From the NCBI GenBank assembly GCA_039922495.1, contig JBDTEO010000023.1:1-64000 (forward strand): a stretch of 64,000 nucleotides of DNA. Reading direction: 5' to 3'. The stretch's first letter is position 1. Each line of letters begins with the position of its first letter. The translations under genes and the position numbers were made by a program. Below, one piece after another: positions 18,094 to 26,041 of this stretch. Under the pieces are notes generated by a model, which saw nothing but the letters and a program-made list of their open reading frames with translations, had not been told where the DNA came from and made no database searches. The DNA is from JALYYC01 sp039922495. Its GTDB lineage: Bacteria; Chloroflexota; Dormibacteria; CF-121.

Positions 18094-18522
18094 ATGAGTA
18101 GCGCCGAAACGGTCTTTCGACAGACGGTCGACCTCGCCAACCGGCAGGACGCGGACGGTATTCAGCAGTACCTCGCGGAGGACCTGCAGTTCGACAATCC
18201 CGTGACCGGTCCGACGGACAAGAACGGGATGCTGCAGTTCCACGCGAGCTTTTTCAGCGCATTCCCGGACCTTCACTACACGATCGACAAGAGCGTCGAC
18301 GACGGTAAGGTTCTCGCCGTCGAGTCAAGGGTGACCGGGACCCACAAGGGTCAGTTGATGGGGATTCCCCCAACCAATACGAAGGTCGAGCTGAAGGTCG
18401 CCTTTTTCGTGGAAGTCAGCGGGGACAAGATCACCAGGTGGCGCTCGTATTTCGACACCGCATCGATGCTGCGGCAGCTTGGCGTTCTGCCCGAGCCGGC
18501 TGCGGCTGGCGCCAGGACCTAA
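18094..18522 (+). CDS. SnoaL-like ester cyclase family protein
   Basis: 142 residues with the NTF2-like cone fold of the SnoaL/ester cyclase group. 'YLAEDLQFDNPVTGPTDKNG', 'FHASFFSAFPDLHYTIDK' and 'KITRWRSYFDTASMLRQLGV' are the family's recurring landmarks. The enzymes it is named from close polyketide rings, but most such small proteins in soil bacteria are uncharacterised. AGAGGAGGG precedes the ATG. Confidence 0.85.
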   Translation: MSSAETVFRQTVDLANRQDADGIQQYLAEDLQFDNPVTGPTDKNGMLQFHASFFSAFPDLHYTIDKSVDDGKVLAVESRVTGTHKGQLMGIPPTNTKVELKVAFFVEVSGDKITRWRSYFDTASMLRQLGVLPEPAAAGART

Positions 18523-18638
18523 CGGCCATCCGCTTCGAGCCGGAGTACGAGGAAACGTATCCCGGCTCTCCTAACTGAACACGCGGGCCCGTCAGTTTTC
18601 GCTGTGCTAGCTTGGCGAGGTCGTGCGTGAAGACGGCC

Positions 18639-18836
18639 TCAGCCGGCCGCCCTGGGCAATCTTCGCACTGCTCTGCCGTCCGGATCTCGCCAGAGTTCGT
18701 TGGAACGAACTTCCAGCCCGGCTAGCAAAGGGAGACCGAAGGCCTGGAAAAACGCCTTGGGGACCCCCGTCGACGAAGCAATCTGGCCCATGAGGACCAG
18801 GAGGAGTCCCGACGCCAAACGGGTGAATTTCGACAT
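18639..18836 (-). CDS. Small hydrophobic protein, possibly exported
   Basis: 65 residues, starting 15 bp after the stop of the gene at 18852-19340, with GGGGAGG at a good distance from its ATG. The N-terminus looks like a signal or membrane helix ('LASGLLLVLMGQIASS'), followed by 'AFFQAFGLPLLAGLEVRSN' and a basic tail. No homology is recognised. The ribosome site and position in the operon are the main support; a truncated larger gene is possible. Confidence 0.45.
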   Translation of the reverse strand: MSKFTRLASGLLLVLMGQIASSTGVPKAFFQAFGLPLLAGLEVRSNELWRDPDGRAVRRLPRAAG

Positions 18837-18851
18837 CGGCGGGCGCCTCCC

Positions 18852-19340
18852 CTACTTGATCTTTAGATCCGCGGTGCAGCAGAACATTCCCATGTCCGGG
18901 TTCCACTCGAGGGTGAGCGGCGCGGCGAGCGAATCCGGACGGTAGCAGATGGTTACGGGGCCGTATCGGGCCCCATTCGCAAACTCGGTTCGCGACCAGT
19001 GGGTGCATCCAGCCGGATCCTGGGTGAATCGGAAGCTGTGATGCTGGGCGTCGATCAGCCGGAGGTCGGCCGGGTCGGCGTGCGTTGCACTGCTGGAATT
19101 CCGGAAATCGACCTGCATCCGGATGATGCCGTCGGACTCGTTGATGTTCGACACCCACATCGTGTAGTTCTGGAGACGTAAGCAGGGCTGCGGACTGCAC
19201 GGTTGAGGAGTCGCCGCCGTGCCGAAGGTTCCAGAAGACTGGGATCCGAGCGCGGAAAAGGCGACGGCGCCGAGGGAGACCAGCACGACGGCGCCGATGC
19301 CAAGAATCCCGATCCGCGCCCAGCGGCGGCTACTAGACAC
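18852..19340 (-). CDS. Membrane-anchored protein of unknown function
   Basis: 162 residues from a GTG at 19340 that overlaps the stop of the decayed cyclase gene. One N-terminal transmembrane helix ('IGILGIGAVVLVSLGAVAF') is followed by an external domain with 'CSPQPCLRL', 'YTMWVSNINESDGIIRMQVDF' and a 'NPDMGMFCCTADLKIK' end. The mix of conserved Cys and an Ig-like strand pattern recalls DUF4352-type extracellular domains, a weak resemblance. It is translationally coupled to a broken upstream gene. Confidence 0.6.
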   Translation of the reverse strand: MSSSRRWARIGILGIGAVVLVSLGAVAFSALGSQSSGTFGTAATPQPCSPQPCLRLQNYTMWVSNINESDGIIRMQVDFRNSSSATHADPADLRLIDAQHHSFRFTQDPAGCTHWSRTEFANGARYGPVTICYRPDSLAAPLTLEWNPDMGMFCCTADLKIK

Positions 19341-20419
19341 GGATACCGGCCAGCAACTCCTTCGTGCGCGCGGCCTCAAAGCTTGCGCCGAGTTGTTCAT
19401 ATGCGGCGATGGCCCGCTGGAATCGCTCGGCCGCCTGATCGGGTGCATCACTCAGTAACGCGAGGTGTCCCTCGGCTCGATCGCAGGCCGGCGGGAGAAT
19501 GGCCAGCGCCCGCTCGGCGCGGCGGGCCGTGGGCAGAAAATTCCGGAGCCCGTCAGCATCGCGCAACGCCACCAGCGCCTCGAGCATCACCAGCACCTCG
19601 AAGGGCGCTCCCCCATATTTCGGTGGCACACCCGCGGCCAATCCGCGCTGGGACAGGACATGTCGGCTTCCTTTTTCCAGGCATCGAGATGCTCCTCCAA
19701 CAGGGGGTCTATTGCCGACCACTGTCCGAGCATGGCGTGGCTGTACATCAGCAGATAGTTCGCATGTATGACCTCATGGAGGCTGAGGGTTTTGGCCAGG
19801 GCGTAGCTGCGCCTTCCGAGTTCGAGCCCTTCCTCGTACTTCCCTTCCATGTCCATCACCCGCAACCCCAGAAAGAAGAACGCCAGGGCTCGGTCGCGGA
19901 CGGCGACGATCTGGTCGACCAGGTTCAGTTCGCTGCGGGTGTAGTCTATCGCGCGCTTATAGTCGCCGGCCAACACCGCCAGGCCACTCAAGGCTCGGGT
20001 CGCGATCACCTGCGGGCCTGAAAACCTTCGTTCAATTGCGGGAGGTGATCCAGCATCTCGAACGCGGCACGAAGGGCACGCTCGGCATCGTCTTCGCGGA
20101 CGAGGGGCACCCCGAACACCGCCATGATGGCCTCGCCGACAAATTTTTCAATCGTGCCGCCCCAGGCTTCGATCGTGGCCGCCATCTCGGCGAAGTAGCG
20201 CTGGAGGATCGTCCGCCAGCGCTCCGAATCAAGGCGCTCGCCAAGCGCCGTCAAGCCGGTGACATCGGCGAAGAGCACCGGGACGAGCTTGCGTTCTTCC
20301 GCGGGCATCTCGGCAACGGCCTGGCCGCATTGCGGACAGAAGCGAGCGTCGGCCGGAAGCGGCGCCGCGCACTCCGAACAACGCTGACCGCTTAGGCCTT
20401 CCACCGGCTCTATTCTCAC
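19333..20419 (-). pseudogene. Decayed adenylate/guanylate cyclase with TPR region
   Basis: Three successive minus-strand frames give parts of one family. At 20419-20006 there is a zinc ribbon ('CSECAAPLPADARFCPQCG') and the first half of a class III cyclase domain ('VPVLFADVTGLTALGERLD', 'KFVGEAIMAVFGVP'). The frame then stops in 'NEGFQARR' and jumps to a TPR-like part (20009-19587, 'ALSGLAVLAGDYKRAIDYTR'). A second shift near 19655-19670 moves to 'KYGGAPFEVLVMLEALVALR' (to 19333). The AAA ATPase region normally between cyclase and TPR is absent. The second metal Asp is Glu (VGEA). This is a gene with a large deletion and a frameshift. Confidence 0.75.
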
Positions 20420-20627
20420 CGCTGCATGAAGGCCGCGTTACCGGTCGTTTCCAACCAGGTAACGGCGGCATCATCTCTTAGGCAACTGCCACCAAGCCGT
20501 GGCCTGGCCGAGGAAACGGGTCAAGAATCGCTGACGTTAGGTTGGGAAGCCCGATCGGTCCTATCGTGGAAGCCAGTCGGTGGCCTCCCGTCGGCGCCGC
20601 CGGCCCGAATACCCCGCAGGAGGACTC

Positions 20628-20804
20628 ATGAAGACGCACGGAAGCAAGCGCGAAGAGCGGCAGGGGCAGAAGCCCGGCCAACCGCAACCGCAGCAGTGGC
20701 CCGGCAAGCAGGGCGGCAATCCTGGCCAGCAATGGCCCGGCAAGCAGCCTGAGACCAAGCCCGCGACGACCTGGCCGAGCCAGCCGTCGCAGCCCAACCG
20801 CTAA
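20628..20804 (+). CDS. Small QWPGKQ-repeat, Pro/Gln-rich protein
   Basis: 58 residues. CGCAGGAGG sits before the ATG and an intrinsic terminator follows, which strongly suggests a real small gene. The basic start MKTHGSKREER is followed by low-complexity sequence with two 'QQWPGKQ' units and a 'TTWPSQPSQPNR' tail. There is no signal peptide or membrane helix. It is predicted disordered, and I do not recognise a family. Confidence 0.6.
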   Translation: MKTHGSKREERQGQKPGQPQPQQWPGKQGGNPGQQWPGKQPETKPATTWPSQPSQPNR

Positions 20805-20814
20805 CCGCCAAAAG

Positions 20815-20847
20815 CGGCGCCACTCTCGGAGGGGCGCCGTTTTGTTT
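20815..20847 (+). terminator. Intrinsic terminator
   Basis: CGGCGCC at 20815-20821 pairs with GGCGCCG at 20833-20839 and leads straight into TTTTGTTT. It lies 11 bp after the small QWPGKQ gene. Confidence 0.85.
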
Positions 20848-20860
20848 CTCAAGCGCCGTT

Positions 20861-21310
20861 ATGGTGATCGTGCGGCTCGCTGTAATCGGACATCGCCGTC
20901 CGTTCTTATTGCTCCTCGCCGGATTCGCCGCCGTGTCGTTGCTACTCGTGCTGGGCGCCTCGGGCCGGATCGCTCAAGCGGTAGTGCTCCGGACCGTTAG
21001 CCCTGCGGATGTGCAGCGCTTTGGCATGTCCTTTAGTGAGCCTAGCCCCTGGGATCGTCAGCTGATTATGTCGCCGGCTTCGGCGCTTGCCATCGGGCAG
21101 CGGTCGAACCCCGAAATGGCTCCGGTCAAAGAAGAGATCCTGGCGCGTGCCCATTCCTCGTGGGGAAACCCGGGCTGCGTCTGCTGGGTTCTGGTCAAAG
21201 CGGGCGGCTCAACCGATCAGATGGGCCGTAGCAAACTCTTTGAGCTTGTTCTGGTCGACGCCCGCAGCGGCGCCGTGGTGTTTGCCGGCGGTAACATGTT
21301 CAGCCGGTAG
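20861..21310 (+). CDS. Membrane-anchored protein of unknown function
   Basis: 149 residues. One N-terminal transmembrane helix ('FLLLLAGFAAVSLLLVLGA') precedes an external domain. 'SWGNPGCVCWVLVKAG' and a C-terminal 'ELVLVDARSGAVVFAGGNMF' look like a small beta domain of the kind that summarises conserved 'DARTG' endings in exported proteins. Family not recognised. It has no strong ribosome site and is convergent with the ArsR gene. Confidence 0.6.
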   Translation: MVIVRLAVIGHRRPFLLLLAGFAAVSLLLVLGASGRIAQAVVLRTVSPADVQRFGMSFSEPSPWDRQLIMSPASALAIGQRSNPEMAPVKEEILARAHSSWGNPGCVCWVLVKAGGSTDQMGRSKLFELVLVDARSGAVVFAGGNMFSR

Positions 21311-21327
21311 AGGAGCCCGAACCAGGC

Positions 21328-21645
21328 CTACCAGTCGCCTCGCAGCAAGCGCTTCGCTTCCGCGATCCGCTTCTCGTCGCGCCGGTAGAAGACCCACTGC
21401 TTGATCCTCTTGCCGCGGATCAAGCCGGCGCGGCTGAGGATGTGAAGATGCTCGCCGGCGGTCGGCTGGGCCACCTTGAGCTTGTCGGCGATGAAGACGC
21501 TGCAGACGCCATCGCGGACCAGGTCGCCATCCTTCTGTTTGGGGAAGTGCGTGGTTGGATTCCGGAGCCAGGCGAGGATCAGGAGTCGTTTTTCGCTGGC
21601 GAGCGCGCGGACGATCCGAACGTCGAGCGTGGGACTGGCGATCAC
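21328..21645 (-). CDS. ArsR-family helix-turn-helix regulator
   Basis: 105 residues from a GTG at 21645 that overlaps the stop of the RidA gene (GTGA). 'VRALASEKRLLILAWL' starts the winged helix, 'FIADKLKVAQPTAGEHLHIL' is the recognition helix and 'GLIRGKRIKQWVFYRRDEKRI' forms the wing. The C-X-C metal site of true ArsR/SmtB sensors is absent, so it is likely a non-metal member. As last gene of the PhzF-RidA operon it probably controls that operon, and the palindrome at 22907-22938 is a candidate site. Confidence 0.85.
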   Translation of the reverse strand: MIASPTLDVRIVRALASEKRLLILAWLRNPTTHFPKQKDGDLVRDGVCSVFIADKLKVAQPTAGEHLHILSRAGLIRGKRIKQWVFYRRDEKRIAEAKRLLRGDW

Positions 21646-21998
21646 CGCGCCGGGCGCACCGCCCAGGCCTCGACCTCGACGTGAGCACCGAACGGCAACG
21701 CGCTGACCGCGATCGCCGTCCTGGCTGGACGCGGCTCCGCGAAGAATTCCATCCAGGGCCCGTTGAGGGCCGGCCAATCGGCAATGTCGGTAAGGAAGAC
21801 GGTCGTCTTGACGATGTCCGACGGCGTCAAGCCCGCCTCTTCGAGCAGCCGACTGAGGTTCGCCAGACACTGGTGAAGCTCGGCGAGAAAGCCGCCGGGA
21901 ATGAGTTTGCCGTCCTGTGTCGCGACCTGGCCCGAGAAGGCGACCAGGTCACCGAAGGCGCGATACCGGCTGTATGGCGCCGGAGGAGGGCTGCTCAT
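21642..21998 (-). CDS. RidA/YjgF-family protein
   Basis: 118 residues with the RidA fold: 'GDLVAFSGQVATQDGKLIPG', 'ANLSRLLEEAGLTPSDIVKTTVFLTD' and a C-terminal 'RTAIAVSALPFGAHVEVEAWA'. The Arg of 'PARTA' and the Glu of 'VEVEA' match the positions used by imine/enamine deaminases. It overlaps the PhzF gene by ATGA, so the two proteins are made together and may act on one reactive intermediate. Confidence 0.9.
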   Translation of the reverse strand: MSSPPPAPYSRYRAFGDLVAFSGQVATQDGKLIPGGFLAELHQCLANLSRLLEEAGLTPSDIVKTTVFLTDIADWPALNGPWMEFFAEPRPARTAIAVSALPFGAHVEVEAWAVRPAR

Positions 21999-22906
21999 GC
22001 GCCATCTTTCGGGAGCGTCAGCTCCCCGCTGACCACCGGGACGACGGACCCACCGACCTCGATTCGGGTCGGGATGTCGCCGTCCTTGCCATAAGCAAGC
22101 TCGATATGGAGAAAGCTCTGCCGGCGCATCTTCGTCCCCTGCTCGCTCACCAGCGAAACCGTAGCAGCTCTCGGCACCAGACCGTATTTCACGGCGAACG
22201 CGCCCAGCGGGCCGGTCGCCGAGCCCGTGGCGGCGTCCTCGTGGATCGCCAGCAGGTGCGGAGCGAACATTCGGCTGTAGAGTTTGCCCGGCCCATCGAC
22301 GGCGAACATGAAGACGGCCCGGGGCTCACGGCCCGCGAACACCCTCGTGAGACGGGAGGCTTCCGAGCTGGCGGCATCAACGGCTCCAGGATCGCGCAAA
22401 GCCACGAAGAGAAAGGGATTGCCCGTGCTCACCATCTGAAGCGGAATCTCCGGCGCGAGATCCGCCTCGGTCAGTCCAAGGGCTTGAGCAACCAACCGGC
22501 GATCATCGATGGTTTCGTCGAACGTCACCGTGGGATGGCTCATCCAGACAACCTCCCTTCCCCCGTCGCGCTGGATTCGAACGCCAACCGGCCCAACGCC
22601 TTCTTCCAACGTGAACCGGTCGGCGCCAGCGGCAATCAGACCTTCCTTCCAGAGCACCCACGCCGTGCCGACGGTTGGATGGCCGGCGAAGGGCAGTTCG
22701 GCAGCCGGTGTGAAGATGCGCACGCTGGCGGCATGGTCGAGTTGACTCGGCGGAAGGACGAAGGTGGTCTCGGAAAAGTTCATTTCCCGCGCCACTGACT
22801 GCATCGTTTCGCCATTGATGCCCTCAGCGCCAAGCACCACCGCGAGTTGATTGCCGGCAAACGGGCGCTCGGTGAAGACATCGACGATCCGAATCGGGTA
22901 TGTCAT
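21995..22906 (-). CDS. PhzF-family isomerase/epimerase-like protein
   Basis: 303 residues with both halves of the diaminopimelate-epimerase-like fold. 'VDVFTERPFAGNQLAVV' opens the protein, the catalytic Glu lies in 'MNFSETTFV' (near residue 46), and 'ELPFAGHPTVGTAWVL' and 'EDAATGSATGPLGAF' are the two conserved glycine loops. PhzF itself isomerises a phenazine precursor, but most members have unknown substrates and no phenazine genes are nearby. The ATG at 22906 directly abuts a perfect palindrome, and no normal ribosome site is visible outside it. Confidence 0.9.
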   Translation of the reverse strand: MTYPIRIVDVFTERPFAGNQLAVVLGAEGINGETMQSVAREMNFSETTFVLPPSQLDHAASVRIFTPAAELPFAGHPTVGTAWVLWKEGLIAAGADRFTLEEGVGPVGVRIQRDGGREVVWMSHPTVTFDETIDDRRLVAQALGLTEADLAPEIPLQMVSTGNPFLFVALRDPGAVDAASSEASRLTRVFAGREPRAVFMFAVDGPGKLYSRMFAPHLLAIHEDAATGSATGPLGAFAVKYGLVPRAATVSLVSEQGTKMRRQSFLHIELAYGKDGDIPTRIEVGGSVVPVVSGELTLPKDGA

Positions 22907-22938
22907 AACGGCAATTAGCCTAGAGGCTAATTGCCGTT
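22907..22938. promoter_or_regulatory. Perfect 14-bp palindrome at the PhzF start codon
   Basis: AACGGCAATTAGCC (22907-22920), TAGA, then the exact reverse complement (22925-22938). It ends one base before the ATG of the PhzF gene and fills most of the gap to the upstream gene. There is no T tract. It is a good candidate for the operator of the ArsR regulator in this operon, or for a hairpin controlling translation. Confidence 0.7.
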
Positions 22939-22949
22939 CCTGTCAAACC

Positions 22950-23408
22950 CTAGGTGTGAAGTAGGTTCTGGAAGAACTGGCGGTAGCGCTGCAAGGCGAC
23001 CCGGAGATCCTCCGTCGAGGCCGAGTCACCACGCGACCACTGCCCTTTAAGCTTGTGCCGCTCATCGGCAAACATCTTCGAGAGGTTCTGGATCACTTCC
23101 TCGACCAGCTTGTCGGCCTCCTCGACTGCTTTCTTGGGCTCATCGACAAAGGCCGCCTGGATGCTGACCCATTGCGCCGAATACCGCTCCATCTCCTGAC
23201 CGCCAATTAGGCCACCATTCGCGTGCGGGCTTGACCGTCGGTCCATCGTCGGGGACGGCGGGCGCTGCTCCGCCGACTGGAACTCCTGCCTGGGTTGCTG
23301 GTCCCGCTGGTCCCGCTGGTACTGCTGCTCCGCATGCGCTTGCTCGCGCGATGCGGTTGGGTCCTCCGTGGCAACCTGGCGCTCCTGGTTCGGGTTCTGG
23401 TCGTTCAT
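22950..23408 (-). CDS. Gln-rich protein with C-terminal helical domain
   Basis: 152 residues. The first 65 or so are disordered and rich in Q, R, E and P ('REQAHAEQQYQRDQRDQQ'). The C-terminal domain reads 'QWVSIQAAFVDEPKKAVEEADKLVEEVI' in parts and ends 'STEDLRVALQRYRQFFQNLL'. The same domain ends the protein encoded just upstream. The two genes overlap by ATGA. No membrane segment. Function unknown; a complex with the membrane-bound partner is likely. Confidence 0.7.
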   Translation of the reverse strand: MNDQNPNQERQVATEDPTASREQAHAEQQYQRDQRDQQPRQEFQSAEQRPPSPTMDRRSSPHANGGLIGGQEMERYSAQWVSIQAAFVDEPKKAVEEADKLVEEVIQNLSKMFADERHKLKGQWSRGDSASTEDLRVALQRYRQFFQNLLHT

Positions 23409-24010
23409 GACTGGCCTCCTTGTTGTCGCGGGCGCTCGCCACGCGATGCGGCCGCCTCGGATTCGCGAGTCGTCTCGCTCTTTCCGAGCAGATCGTCAAA
23501 GAGCGATCGATAGTGCGTCATCGCCAGCCGCAGATCCTCGGTGCTGGCGCGGTTCTCACGGTTGGCCATCGACATCTTGTGCGCCGTTCGGTAGTCCTCG
23601 ACGACGCCGGGGTGATCGACTGACACATCGGATGACCGCTGCTCGAAGTTATCGGTCGGGTAGCCGCGCTCGCGCATCACCTGGGTGATCAGCTGATCCG
23701 CGCCACGCACCGCGTCGCTCGGCGCATCGACGAAGTCTGCCTGGACCTGATGCCACTCGCGGGCGTAGCGCTCCCGCAGGCCCGGATCCAGCGGCTTGAT
23801 TTCGAGCTGCTCGCGCCGCTTCTGGCGCGACTCGAGGTCCTTTTCGGCCTTCGTGCGATTGCCGGTTTCCTGCATCGTCCGCTCGTACTCGGGTCCGAAC
23901 CTGGACTTGAGACGCTGCGACCGTCCGCGGCGGACGATCATCGAGATCAGTGCGATCACCACGATCAGCACCACGACGGCGACGATCACCATCACGGTGG
24001 TTGAGTTCAT
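23405..24010 (-). CDS. Membrane-anchored protein with shared helical domain
   Basis: 201 residues from the ATG at 24010, preceded by AAGGAG. One N-terminal transmembrane helix ('VMVIVAVVVLIVVIALISMIV') is followed by a charged coiled segment ('RTKAEKDLESRQKRREQLEI') and a domain with 'WHQVQADFVDAPSDAVRGAD', 'QLITQVMRERGYP' and 'STEDLRLAMTHYRSLFDDLL'. The last domain matches the protein encoded next. The layout (helix, coil, helical domain) suits a membrane scaffold. Confidence 0.75.
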   Translation of the reverse strand: MNSTTVMVIVAVVVLIVVIALISMIVRRGRSQRLKSRFGPEYERTMQETGNRTKAEKDLESRQKRREQLEIKPLDPGLRERYAREWHQVQADFVDAPSDAVRGADQLITQVMRERGYPTDNFEQRSSDVSVDHPGVVEDYRTAHKMSMANRENRASTEDLRLAMTHYRSLFDDLLGKSETTRESEAAASRGERPRQQGGQS

Positions 24011-24278
24011 GAGCCGCTCCTTTCCCCCGATTGCGGTCTGATGCCTGACGTCGACAATATCGCATTTGACCCCGCGTCGGCTATCAGGTCGGGGGCGAAA
24101 CCAGGCGCCATAGCGGCGGCCGTGGTGGTGGGCTTCCAACCGATTCCCGCTGCGGCCGACTCGCATCCGGTGACGCGTGCTCGTGTCCACTACAAGATAA
24201 GTTTGGGCCGTGGGATCGCTTCGCCATCGGGGCGGTCGAAGTGCGACTGTCACCGGCCGGTCACAATAGGCTAAGGAC

Positions 24279-24947
24279 ATGGATCGCTTTACCGGCTGGC
24301 CGAAGCCGGCCCTGACGTTCCTGAAAGGGTTGCACAGGGACAACTCGAAGGCGTACTTCGAGGCACACCGCGAGGTCTACGAGACCGCCTGCAAGGAACC
24401 GATGCTGGCCCTGATCGCGGAACTCGAGCAGCAGCTCGGTTCCGAGTGGGAGGGCAAGATGTTCCGCATCAACCGCGACCTCCGCTTCTCCAAGGACAAG
24501 CGGCCCTATAAGGAGACGGTTTCAGCGGTCTTCACCTCGAGTAAGCACGCGACCGGCCATTATCTGCAGCTGTCGCATGACGCGCTTTACATCGGCACCG
24601 GCGGCCACGAGATGCCGCCCGACCAGCTCGCTCGCTACCGGGACGCGGTCGCGGGCAAGCCGGGGGAGAAGCTGGCGCAGATTTTCGCGGCCTTGCACAA
24701 GAAGGGCTACGACAGCAGCGAGCCGATCCTGAAGCGGGTTCCCGGCGGCTATCCGTCGGACCATCCACGGGCAGAGCTGCTGCGGGCCGGCTCGGCCTGG
24801 GTCAATCGCACCTTCAAACCGGCGCCGTGGTTCCACACACCACAGGCTCTGACCCGGATTCGCGAGGCCTGGCAGGACGCCGGTCCGTTGAGCACATGGC
24901 TCGACACCCACGTCAAGCCATCGTCCGAGCCGCGGAGGCATCGCTGA
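24279..24947 (+). CDS. DUF2461 family protein
   Basis: 222 residues matching DUF2461 (TIGR02453). 'ALTFLKGLHRDNSKAYFEAHR' opens the protein, followed by 'MFRINRDLRFSKDKRPYKET' and 'GHYLQLSHDALYIGTGGHEM', all family signatures. No activity is established for the family. The next gene starts inside its 3' end. Confidence 0.9.
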   Translation: MDRFTGWPKPALTFLKGLHRDNSKAYFEAHREVYETACKEPMLALIAELEQQLGSEWEGKMFRINRDLRFSKDKRPYKETVSAVFTSSKHATGHYLQLSHDALYIGTGGHEMPPDQLARYRDAVAGKPGEKLAQIFAALHKKGYDSSEPILKRVPGGYPSDHPRAELLRAGSAWVNRTFKPAPWFHTPQALTRIREAWQDAGPLSTWLDTHVKPSSEPRRHR

Positions 24948-26038
24948 GCACGTCGCGTTCGCTGGCCGCCGCCGAACCCTTCATCACCCCGGTCGCGGTC
25001 GTCGACGAGGTGGTGATGGAGCGCAACCTGGCCCGGATGGCGAAGCTCGCCGCTGATCGTCAGGTGCGGCTGCGGCCGCATGCGAAGACCCACAAGAGCA
25101 GCGAGGTTGCACGGCGCCAGATGGCCCACGGCGCGGTCGGCCTGACCGCCGCGACCATGACCGAGGCGGAAACCTTTGCCGGTGCCGGGGTCGACGACCT
25201 GCTGATCGCGCATCCCCCCGTCGGGGAAGTCAAGCTGCGACGGCTCGCGGCCCTCGCCGATCGGGTCCGCCGGCTCGCCGTATCGCTGGATGCGGTCGAG
25301 GTTGCGCAAGCGCTGCCGGCGCGGGTCGAGGTCTTCTGGGAGATCGATCCGGGTCAGCACCGGGTCGGGACCACCCCGGGCGCCGCGACTGTGGCGGCGG
25401 TCAAACGTCTGGTCGAGGCGATCGGGCCGGAACGGTTTCGCGGCTTGATCACGCACGCCGGCCACTCCTATGGCGCAACTGATCAAGCCGGTCGCCAGCG
25501 CGCGGCCGACCAGGAAACCGAGGGCGTCCTCTCGACCGCCGCCCTGCTGAAGGATGCTGGCATCGTGGTGCGGGAGATCAGCATCGGGTCGACCCCAACG
25601 GCCGGGTTATCGCTGCGCCCGGGCATCACCGAAATGCGGCCCGGCACCTACGTCTATGGCGACGCCAACCAGGCCACGCTCGGCAGTCAGCGGCTCGAGG
25701 ACTGCGCGCTGGTGGTGGTCGCCACAGTCGTGTCGACGCCGGCACCGGACCGCGCGGTGATCGATGCCGGGTCGAAGACCCTCTCCGCGGACCTTCGGGT
25801 CTCCGGCCTCGACAGCTGGGGTATCGTGCTCGATCATCCGACGCTCAAGGTGGCTCGCCTGAGCGAGGAGCATGCCGTGTTGACCGCAGAGGGCGAGACC
25901 GGCCTCCGGATCGGCGATCGGCTGGCGATCCTTCCGACGCATGCCTGCACCACTGTCAACCTCAACCCCGCCATGCTGATCGCATCTGCAGACGGCGGTA
26001 GCCGCTGGCAACCCGTCGACGCCCGGGGCTGGCAATAG
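24896..26038 (+). CDS. D-threonine aldolase / D-serine dehydratase-like PLP enzyme
   Basis: About 380 residues if started at the ATG at 24896, which overlaps the previous gene by 52 bp; a CTG near 24944 is possible. Alanine-racemase-type barrel with the PLP Lys in 'RPHAKTHKSSEV', 'EIDPGQHRVGT', 'THAGHSYG' and the metal-binding pair in 'LPTHACTTVNLNP'. These features fit fold-type III D-amino acid lyases (DSD1, D-threonine aldolase). It likely breaks down a D-hydroxy amino acid. Substrate is not readable. Confidence 0.85.
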   Translation: MARHPRQAIVRAAEASLSTSRSLAAAEPFITPVAVVDEVVMERNLARMAKLAADRQVRLRPHAKTHKSSEVARRQMAHGAVGLTAATMTEAETFAGAGVDDLLIAHPPVGEVKLRRLAALADRVRRLAVSLDAVEVAQALPARVEVFWEIDPGQHRVGTTPGAATVAAVKRLVEAIGPERFRGLITHAGHSYGATDQAGRQRAADQETEGVLSTAALLKDAGIVVREISIGSTPTAGLSLRPGITEMRPGTYVYGDANQATLGSQRLEDCALVVVATVVSTPAPDRAVIDAGSKTLSADLRVSGLDSWGIVLDHPTLKVARLSEEHAVLTAEGETGLRIGDRLAILPTHACTTVNLNPAMLIASADGGSRWQPVDARGWQ

Positions 26039-26041
26039 ACG

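Noticed and set aside
20433..20468. Inverted repeat CGTTACC/GGTAACG next to the decayed cyclase start
   Set aside because: Only 7 bp with a long loop and a broken gene behind it; too weak to call an operator.
24041..24274. A 77-codon open frame in the 268-bp divergent gap 24011-24278
   Set aside because: No ribosome site or recognisable pattern, and it would fill the promoter region of two divergent genes. I see nothing else definite in this gap.
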